A stretch of DNA of 8,450 bases from Archangium sp. (GTDB taxonomy: Bacteria > Myxococcota > Myxococcia > Myxococcales > Myxococcaceae): positions 1 through 8,450 of the forward strand of contig JAEUJR010000802.1 in assembly GCA_016793585.1 (NCBI GenBank). Reading direction: 5' to 3'. Positions 1 through 5,659 of the stretch are shown here, piece by piece (position 1 is the stretch's first letter; each line of letters opens with the position of its first letter). Position numbers and translations under genes: made by a program. The notes beneath the pieces are model-generated. The model was not told the origin of the DNA. It did no database searches and saw nothing but the letters and a program-made list of their open reading frames with translations.

Positions 1-1149
1 GAAGCGACGTGGCTGAGCGCGCGGCTCGCCGGCGCCGAGCTCGACTTCGTGAAGGCCGACCAGCTCGCCGAAGACGCGATTCTGCTCGCGCAACAGCACC
101 AGAGTGACGAGCTGGTGGCGCGCGCGTGGGTCGACCGCGTCGGCTTCGCTGGAGCCAGCAACCTCGATCTCGAAGACGCCCTTCGTTGGGCGCGGTACGC
201 GAGGGTGGCCGTCAACCGGTACGGCGCTCCCCGCGAGCTCGAGGCGTCACTCGCGAACAACGAGGCCGTCATTCGCAGCCGGCAGGGCAAACACGCCGAG
301 GCGCTCACGCTGCACTCCAGGGCGTTGACGCTGCGCGAAGCCGTCTTCGGGCCCGAGTCGCCGATGGCCGCACGCAGCCACAACAACCTGGGCATCACGC
401 TGCGGGCGATGGGCAAGACGAAAGAGGCGATCGTCGAGTTTCGCCGTGCGCTCTCGATCGAAGAGAAGGTGCTCGCGCCCGATCACCCCGCCGTCGCCGA
501 CACGCTCAACAACCTCGCGAACGCGCTCCACGATGCGGGCGAACACGACGAGGCGATCGCGTCGCTTCAGCGCTCCTTGTCGATTCGCGAGAAGGCGTTC
601 GGCGCCGACAGCCCGAAGGTGGCGCAGTCGCTCTCGAACCTGGGCGCCGTGTGGCTCGACACCGATCGGCCCAGTGAGGCCCTCGAGGCGCTGACCCGCG
701 CGCTGGGCATCAAAGAGAAGACCGCCGGCGCGAAGGCCCTCACCGTCGCGCTCACGCTCACCAACCTCGCCACGGCGCAGCGGCGCGTCGGCGACCTGAA
801 GGCGGCGGCGGCGTCTGACTCGAGGGCGCTCGAGATTCGAAGAGCGGCGCTGGGGGCCGCGAGCCCCGAGCTGGCGCGAAACCTCACCGGCCTGGGCGCG
901 ACGAGCCTGCTCGAAGGCAACGCCGGCGGCGCGCGCGGCTATCTCGAGCAGGCCTTCTCGTTGTCGGCAGCAAAGACCGTCGAGCGTGGCGACGCGGCGT
1001 TTCTGCTCGCGAAGGCGCTCGGCAAGACCGACCCCGCCCGGCGGCGGGCGCTGCTCGACGAAGCGCTGACCAGCTGGCCGCCTGCGTACGGCTCGCGAGA
1101 AGAAGCAGCGCGACTGCTGGGAGAGCTCGATGCGCCTCGTTCTCGTTAG
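1..1149 (+). CDS. TPR-repeat protein, probably C-terminal part of a Ser/Thr protein kinase (5' partial)
   Basis: The frame is open from base 1, so the gene starts upstream of the window; a GTG at 49 is in frame but there is no reason to prefer it, since the 16 residues before it read like normal coding sequence. The visible 382 residues are helical. Counting from the Val/Met at base 49, six tetratricopeptide units begin at residues 66, 108, 150, 192, 234 and 276, an exact 42-residue register of the kinesin-light-chain type. Each has an NNL or NL pair early and an ALxIREK-like second helix, and the last units are degenerate. The preceding segment (ARAWVDR, then ALRWARYARVAV) resembles the region between the kinase domain and TPRs of large myxobacterial Ser/Thr kinases. 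No kinase motif is inside the window, so the kinase assignment is inference; a plain TPR scaffold is the alternative. TPRs normally bind partner proteins. The stop lies inside the downstream lipoprotein gene, suggesting co-expression. Confidence 0.85.
   Translation, partial: EATWLSARLAGAELDFVKADQLAEDAILLAQQHQSDELVARAWVDRVGFAGASNLDLEDALRWARYARVAVNRYGAPRELEASLANNEAVIRSRQGKHAEALTLHSRALTLREAVFGPESPMAARSHNNLGITLRAMGKTKEAIVEFRRALSIEEKVLAPDHPAVADTLNNLANALHDAGEHDEAIASLQRSLSIREKAFGADSPKVAQSLSNLGAVWLDTDRPSEALEALTRALGIKEKTAGAKALTVALTLTNLATAQRRVGDLKAAAASDSRALEIRRAALGAASPELARNLTGLGATSLLEGNAGGARGYLEQAFSLSAAKTVERGDAAFLLAKALGKTDPARRRALLDEALTSWPPAYGSREEAARLLGELDAPRSR
1119..1123 (+). promoter_or_regulatory. 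Ribosome binding site for the lipoprotein gene
   Basis: GGGAG lies 6 bases before the ATG at 1130, inside the last codons of the TPR gene. It fixes this start and indicates that the lipoprotein is translated from the same message. Confidence 0.6.
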
Positions 1150-2350
1150 CGCCCTGCTGAGCCTCACTGCCTGCCCCGCCCCCGACGTCGCCTGCCTGCC
1201 GAAGCCGGGCCTTCTCTTTCCGTCGGGCGTGATCGCGGGAGCGCCCGAGACGATCGTCACCACGACTGCGCGCCTCGAGCTCTCCGCGCCGCCCGTCAGT
1301 TGCATTCCCGCTGACTCCAGCATCGTCACCGTCAGCGCGACGCTCTCTGGCGGAGGCCGCCCCACCCGCTCCATTCCCGCCACCATCGCGTTGTCGACCC
1401 GCGACGAGTCGAAAATCACCGTCGACCTCGTGGGCGCCGAACCGGGCGAGTACTTCCTGCAGATCTTCGTCGAGCCCACCATCGCGGCCATCTCGAGAGA
1501 CGTGATCATCGCGGTCGATCGCACGCGGCCGGCGCAGCCCCGCCTCGAGCCCTCGTGCCCCGGCCGGGCTGGCCGTACGGCCTGGGGCACCCCGATCTGC
1601 AGTGACGGGTCGCCCAGGTTCATCGCGCGCACGAGCGATGGCGGCACGAAGGTCTTCGACGGCACGGGGCTCACCCTCGCGCGAGACGTGCTCTGGTTGG
1701 AGCGGTCGACCGATGCCGGGCCAGTCGTCGAGCGGCACGTCGAGCGCAGCCCCGGCCAGTTCGAGCGCACCCACCTGATTCAGCTCGAAGGAGCGCCGGT
1801 CGACGCGGCAGACGAACACCACGTGTGGGCCGGCAGCACCTTCGCCACCACGGCAGACGATGGCTCCACTTCGATTCAGCGAACGCTCAACGCCGACCGA
1901 GCGAAGCTGCGCATGATCGACGAAGGTCGTGGGCTCGAGTTTCGCCTGACCGACGAGATCTGCGAGATGGACGGCGGGTGCTGGCGCAACACCGCGTTCA
2001 AGGGGCGGGAGATCGCCAACGTGGGCTCCGCCGTCGTCTGGTTCGAACCCGAGGCCGACGGCTCGTATGGCGGCCTGGTGCGCCCGCTGTCGGCGGCGCG
2101 CAGCTCGGCGATCACCACCCATTCGTTCCCGTCGCTGCAGGTCGATCTCTTCACGAACCGCTCGTCTCGGCTGCGAGCCCCTGCAGCGCTGGTGCTGGTA
2201 CCGAACACCTTCGACACCCTGCTGATCGAGCGACGCGACGGAGTGTTCGAACGCTGGCAGCCCGAGCGTGGGTGGGCCCTGCGCGACGCGACCGACGAGA
2301 TCGTCGAGTTCGACGTCTCGCCCGGTCAGGTCGCCGTCTTTCGACGCTGA
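1130..2350 (+). CDS. Putative lipoprotein, function unknown
   Basis: 406 residues, starting at an ATG with a good ribosome binding site. The N-terminus is a short lipoprotein signal: Arg2, a hydrophobic core, and the lipobox L-T-A-C with Cys15 as the expected lipidated residue. Export followed by membrane anchoring is therefore likely; which membrane and face cannot be told. Residues about 25-130 are rich in short beta-strand patterns ending in a GEYFLQIFV stretch, compatible with an Ig-like sandwich. Residues 160-406 contain repeated strand-turn segments (DVLWLER, HVWAG, AVVWFEP, LLIERRDG) that could be a propeller-like fold. Both fold guesses are by eye. Besides Cys15 there are six cysteines (22, 58, 143, 157, 278, 284), an even number fitting an exported protein with disulfides. 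I recognise no family or catalytic motif. It overlaps the upstream TPR gene by 20 bases, so the two probably act together. Confidence 0.8.
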   Translation: MRLVLVSALLSLTACPAPDVACLPKPGLLFPSGVIAGAPETIVTTTARLELSAPPVSCIPADSSIVTVSATLSGGGRPTRSIPATIALSTRDESKITVDLVGAEPGEYFLQIFVEPTIAAISRDVIIAVDRTRPAQPRLEPSCPGRAGRTAWGTPICSDGSPRFIARTSDGGTKVFDGTGLTLARDVLWLERSTDAGPVVERHVERSPGQFERTHLIQLEGAPVDAADEHHVWAGSTFATTADDGSTSIQRTLNADRAKLRMIDEGRGLEFRLTDEICEMDGGCWRNTAFKGREIANVGSAVVWFEPEADGSYGGLVRPLSAARSSAITTHSFPSLQVDLFTNRSSRLRAPAALVLVPNTFDTLLIERRDGVFERWQPERGWALRDATDEIVEFDVSPGQVAVFRR

Positions 2351-2353
2351 TCA
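2348..2353. other. Abutting stop codons of convergent genes (TGATCA)
   Basis: The lipoprotein gene ends with TGA at 2348-2350, and the PilZ-Hsp70 gene on the other strand ends with TGA read from 2353 to 2351. The two stops touch and form the palindrome TGATCA, with no intergenic base. No convincing terminator hairpin with a T-run is seen here on either strand. Confidence 0.85.
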
Positions 2354-4981
2354 GCCACGCGAGAAGACGCGTTTGAGACGGCTCCAGAAGCCGCCCGCCC
2401 GTTGGCCGAGCTCTTCGCCGCGCTTCTGGTTCGCCTCGGCGCGCTTCTCGGCGCTGATGCCGAGCCGTTTCGCGACCTCGTCGCTGGTGTAGCGGCTGGC
2501 GAGCGTGGCCTGCACCACCTTGCGGGTCCTGAACTCGCGCGCCTCGACCTTCAGCACGCACTCGGCGTCGAGGCTGATCGTGATCGCGATCTGCACCGAG
2601 CCCTTTGGCCCCCTGGGCAGGCCCTCGATCTTCATCGCGCCCAGAAACTCGTTGCCCGACACGTTGCCATCTTCGCCCTGGAAGATGAGCACCTCGAGCT
2701 CGGTCTGATCGTCGAGGTGGGTCGAGAGCCCGAACGACTTCGTGGCCGGCAGCGGCGTGTTGCGCTCGATGAGCCGGTGGAACCCACCACCGGGTTTTCC
2801 GAGCCCGACCGTCATGGGCACCACGTCGATCAGCACCAGGCTCGAGACCTTGTCGACCGAGCCCGAATAGAGCGCCGCGCCCAGCGCCACCGCTTCGTCG
2901 GCGTTCACCGAGGCGTGCGCGGGCTTCTTGAACAGGGTCTTCAGCTGCTCTCGCACCAGCGGCATGCGGCTCATGCCACCGACGAGGATGATGTCGTCGA
3001 CCTGCGACGCCTTGAGCTTCGCGTCGAGCAGCACGTCTTGAACGGCTTGAATGGTGCGCTCGACGAGCGCCTTGCACGCGACCTCGACGTCGGCGCGGGC
3101 GATGGAGCACTTGAGATCGCGCGGGGTGCCCGAGGGGTCGAGCTCGAGCATCGGCAGGTGCACGTCGAAGGTCGTCTGCTCCGACAGCGCGACCTTGGCC
3201 TTCTCGGCGACCTCCGAGATGCGCGAGAGCGCCACCTGATCGCCAGCGAACGGCCGGCCGTGCTGCGCCTGAAAGCGCTGCAGCAACAGGTCGACGATCT
3301 GGTTGTCGAAGTCGACGCCGCCGAGGAAGACGTCGCCGCCCGTCGCGAGCACCTCGAAGACGTTCTTGTCGATCTTGAGCAGCGTGGCGTCGAAGGTGCC
3401 GCCACCGAGATCGTAGACGAGCACGGTGCGCGCGAGCTCGCGGTTCATGCCGAACGCCAGCGCGGCGGCGGTGGGCTCGTTGAGCACGCGCTCGACCTTG
3501 AGCCCGGCCATGGCGCCGGCGCGTCGAACCGCCTCGCGCTGCGGCTCCGAGTAGTAGGCCGGGCACGTGACGACGGCGCGCGAGACCTTCGTACCCAGCG
3601 TGTGCTCTGCCATCTCACGGCACTCTTTGAGGATGAGGCCCTGCACCTCTTCGAGCATCAGCGTGTTGCCGCCCAGCTTCACGGCCGCGCGGTTCTGCGC
3701 GTCGGCAACGATCTCGAAGTGCGCGCGCGTGCGAACGTGCTCGACGGTTGGGCTGCCGAAGTCGCGCCCGACGAGCCGCTTGGCGCCGAAGATCGACTGC
3801 GTCGGGTTGAGCACCATCTGCCCCTTCGCGCGATGGCCCACCTCGAGGCGACCATTCTTCGAGAGCGCGACGACGGAGGGGATCGTGTTGTAGCCGTCCT
3901 TCGAGCGGAGGATCAGCGGGCGGCCCTTGCTCACGATCGCGCAGGCCGAGTTCGTGGTGCCGAGATCGATGCCGATGACCGGGCCGGTGTCGGCGATGGG
4001 CCCGACGTCTTTCAGGTAGACGGGCCCCGAGGTGATGGGGGCCGGCGCGGGCGCCGGGGCCTGCGCGACGATCGTCTGAACCGTCGGGGCAACACGTGGC
4101 GGCTCGGGCGCACGCGCCGTTTCGCGGCGAATCTCGGGCAAGGCTGCGGGCGGCGCGGGTGCTGGTGGCGGCGGCGGCGCGGCAGGTGGCTGCTCCTCGG
4201 GCGCCGAGAGATCGACATCGACCTCGAGCTCGAAGCCCGCTGACGGCGAAGACGGCAGCGGCGGCGGCTCTTCCGGAGGCGGCGGCAGATCGGGCGTCGA
4301 CGCGATCAGGCTGTCGAGGTCGAGCTCGATCTCGTTTCCACTGGGCGGCGAGGTGTCGATCTCAATCTCGTTTCCACTCGGCGCAGACGTGTCGAGCTCT
4401 GCGCCCGCTTCAGGTGACGGCTCGAGCGACGAGAACAGATCCTCCATCGGCGTTGGCGCGACGGGCGGAGCCGCTCGTGGGGCAGCGGGTGCGCTTGCGG
4501 GAACCGGAGCCTTCGGCGCGAGGCTCGGCACAGTGGGAACCGGCGCGATCTTCGGCGCGACGGGCGGAGGCACTGCCTTCGCTGCGACTGGCGCAATCGA
4601 GGGAACCGCAGGCGCAGGCGTCGCTGGCGCGATCGCCGGAGGCTTGGCCGACTGCGTGCTCGCCAACATGCGCTCGACGAGCACCTTGCTCGATTCGTCG
4701 AGCGCGACGAACTGCACGCCCATGCCCGGCGCTCCGGCCGGATCATCGGGGCCTCGCACCCAGCGAACGATCGCCGAGCCCTGCATCACGCGCTGCCCGT
4801 TCGCGATCTCGACGCGAAACTTCAGCTCCGTTCCGACGGGTTTGGGATCTCGCGAGCGGATGAACATGCCGCCGTCGCTGAGGTTCGTCGCGTAGCGCTG
4901 GGCGAACTCGTCGACTCCCGTGTAGCTGAGCTTCACCAGCAGCCCGACGGCTTTCCGGGCGTTCGAACGGTGATCGGACAC
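2351..4981 (-). CDS. PilZ-Hsp70 (DnaK-like) chimeric protein
   Basis: 876 residues from a GTG start, the first possible start after the in-frame stop of the upstream gene. It is needed to keep the PilZ motif, although no Shine-Dalgarno is visible. Residues 1-108 are a PilZ domain with the c-di-GMP signature complete: R5xxxR9 and N33-L-S-D-G-G38, then GMGVQF at 86-91. Residues 109-333 are a Pro/Ala-rich, partly acidic linker. Residues 334-713 are an Hsp70 ATPase domain: phosphate-1 IGIDLGTTNS (D339), the Lys of GAKRLVGR (K401), NEPTAAAL (E502), phosphate-2 YDLGGGTFD (524-531) and adenosine motif ILVGGMSRMP. The hydrophobic interdomain linker LVLID (715-719) leads into a substrate-binding beta-domain (720-825). 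Only about 50 residues follow, so the helical lid of DnaK is essentially missing; the end (FWSRLKRVFSRG) is basic and amphipathic. The likely role is an ATP-driven cytoplasmic chaperone controlled by c-di-GMP. PilZ-DnaK chimeras are, to my recollection, known in Myxococcus xanthus. It is the last gene of the - strand group. Confidence 0.93.
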   Translation of the reverse strand: MSDHRSNARKAVGLLVKLSYTGVDEFAQRYATNLSDGGMFIRSRDPKPVGTELKFRVEIANGQRVMQGSAIVRWVRGPDDPAGAPGMGVQFVALDESSKVLVERMLASTQSAKPPAIAPATPAPAVPSIAPVAAKAVPPPVAPKIAPVPTVPSLAPKAPVPASAPAAPRAAPPVAPTPMEDLFSSLEPSPEAGAELDTSAPSGNEIEIDTSPPSGNEIELDLDSLIASTPDLPPPPEEPPPLPSSPSAGFELEVDVDLSAPEEQPPAAPPPPPAPAPPAALPEIRRETARAPEPPRVAPTVQTIVAQAPAPAPAPITSGPVYLKDVGPIADTGPVIGIDLGTTNSACAIVSKGRPLILRSKDGYNTIPSVVALSKNGRLEVGHRAKGQMVLNPTQSIFGAKRLVGRDFGSPTVEHVRTRAHFEIVADAQNRAAVKLGGNTLMLEEVQGLILKECREMAEHTLGTKVSRAVVTCPAYYSEPQREAVRRAGAMAGLKVERVLNEPTAAALAFGMNRELARTVLVYDLGGGTFDATLLKIDKNVFEVLATGGDVFLGGVDFDNQIVDLLLQRFQAQHGRPFAGDQVALSRISEVAEKAKVALSEQTTFDVHLPMLELDPSGTPRDLKCSIARADVEVACKALVERTIQAVQDVLLDAKLKASQVDDIILVGGMSRMPLVREQLKTLFKKPAHASVNADEAVALGAALYSGSVDKVSSLVLIDVVPMTVGLGKPGGGFHRLIERNTPLPATKSFGLSTHLDDQTELEVLIFQGEDGNVSGNEFLGAMKIEGLPRGPKGSVQIAITISLDAECVLKVEAREFRTRKVVQATLASRYTSDEVAKRLGISAEKRAEANQKRGEELGQRAGGFWSRLKRVFSRG
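4322..4393 (-). repeat. Two tandem 36-base (12-residue) repeats in the linker of the PilZ-Hsp70 gene
   Basis: Residues 197-208 (DTSAPSGNEIEI) and 209-220 (DTSPPSGNEIEL) are consecutive near-identical copies, one residue difference in each half. At DNA level the block CTCGTTTCCACT on the + strand recurs at 4331 and 4367, exactly 36 bases apart, while flanking bases have diverged. Related acidic-hydrophobic motifs follow at ELDLDS and ELEVDVDLS. Confidence 0.8.
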
Positions 4982-5023
4982 GGCGCGAGCGTACGCGCCA
5001 CCGCCGCACCTGACACCAGTGAA

Positions 5024-5650
5024 TCACTCGTCTTCGAAGATGGTCTTCACGTTCGCTCGATAGAACGGCACCGATCCGAGCAGCTCCATCACCAGCGACA
5101 GCGCGAGGAGCATGAGTGCGCTCCTGCCTTCCTTCTCCCACAGGCCCCACAGCGTGAAGCCGACGGAGCACGCCAGCAGCCCGCTCACCAGCACCCTCCA
5201 GGCGAGCACCGCCCCGGCGGCGCCCTCGAAGGGACTCACGAGCAGGTCACGCACCACGGTGCCGAGCAGGAGCAGCGACAAGACGAGGTGATGCCCGGCC
5301 AGCACCAGCACGCCCGACTCGATCGCGGCCTCGTCATACTGCTCGGGGCCCGTGACGGCCGCCGAGCTCAACCAGACGAGGGGCACCAGCACCATCATCA
5401 GGAACTGCCTCGTCGGGCCGCGCTCGACGAAGAGCTTCGGCGCGAAGGCGCGTGCATCGAAGAATCCGATCTTGAACGCGTAGGTCAGCGAGGTGAAGAA
5501 GCCGCAGACGATCGAGAGCAGCACCAGCCACCAGACCGCACTGTCCTCGGGGAGCGGAATCGAGCGGCTGCGGAGTACGTGAGCGAGCGTGATGATCGGC
5601 AGCAGCACCAGCTGCCCGATGTGGAGCCAGATCAGGAAGAGCCGGGCCAC
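5024..5650 (-). CDS. Integral membrane protein, six predicted helices, unknown family
   Basis: 208 residues from a GTG preceded by a good ribosome binding site that overlaps the stop of the VWA gene. Hydrophobic segments at about residues 3-25, 38-59, 82-100, 111-133, 145-171 and 177-197 indicate six transmembrane helices. The basic loop at 60-81 (K60, R67, K72, R77, R81) argues for that loop, and hence both termini, being cytoplasmic. The 101-110 loop is acidic (EQYDE) and probably periplasmic. Histidines at 10, 24, 120 and 121 lie in or near helices 1 and 4. There is no cleavable signal peptide, no transporter signature and no catalytic motif that I recognise. It sits 7 bases after the VWA gene and 42 bases before the PilZ-Hsp70 gene, so a shared role is plausible but unproven. 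The inner membrane is the likely location. Confidence 0.8.
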   Translation of the reverse strand: MARLFLIWLHIGQLVLLPIITLAHVLRSRSIPLPEDSAVWWLVLLSIVCGFFTSLTYAFKIGFFDARAFAPKLFVERGPTRQFLMMVLVPLVWLSSAAVTGPEQYDEAAIESGVLVLAGHHLVLSLLLLGTVVRDLLVSPFEGAAGAVLAWRVLVSGLLACSVGFTLWGLWEKEGRSALMLLALSLVMELLGSVPFYRANVKTIFEDE

Positions 5651-5655
5651 ACGAA

Positions 5656-5659
5656 CCTC
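5656..5659 (-). promoter_or_regulatory. Ribosome binding site for the membrane protein gene, overlapping the VWA stop codon
   Basis: On the - strand the sequence TGAGGTTCGTGTG combines the TGA stop of the VWA gene with a GAGG motif 5 bases before the GTG start. This supports the GTG at 5650 and points to translational coupling. Confidence 0.6.

Noticed and set aside
49..51. GTG at 49 as the true start of the TPR gene
   Set aside because: The frame is open to base 1 with coding-like residues, and the region resembles the middle of a larger kinase-type protein.
247..1770. 507-codon open frame on the - strand across the TPR and lipoprotein genes
   Set aside because: Antisense shadow spanning two well-supported + strand genes; Arg-rich and without recognisable domains. 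The 884-2122 frame on the same strand is likewise a shadow.
2357..2393. Small hairpins (ACGCG/CGCGT at 2357-2372 and CGGCT/AGCCG at 2379-2393) as a possible terminator for the lipoprotein transcript
   Set aside because: Five-base-pair stems inside coding sequence without a following T-run; such stems are expected by chance at this GC content.
2151..3566. 471-codon open frame on the - strand in another frame of the Hsp70 gene
   Set aside because: Extremely Arg-rich out-of-frame translation of the Hsp70 coding sequence.
2402..4243. 613-codon open frame on the + strand opposite the PilZ-Hsp70 gene
   Set aside because: It lies antisense to a clearly recognised Hsp70; its translation is Arg/Asp/Glu/Val-rich with no motif. 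High-GC codon bias commonly keeps this antisense frame open.
4455..4569. Exact 16-base repeat at 4455-4470 and 4554-4569
   Set aside because: Both copies encode the low-complexity Pro/Val/Ala linker; a codon-bias and composition effect rather than a separate element.
4982..5023. Possible promoter (TTCACT as a -35-like box) in the 42-base gap
   Set aside because: The matching -10 region is GC-rich and unlike consensus; not enough to call a promoter.
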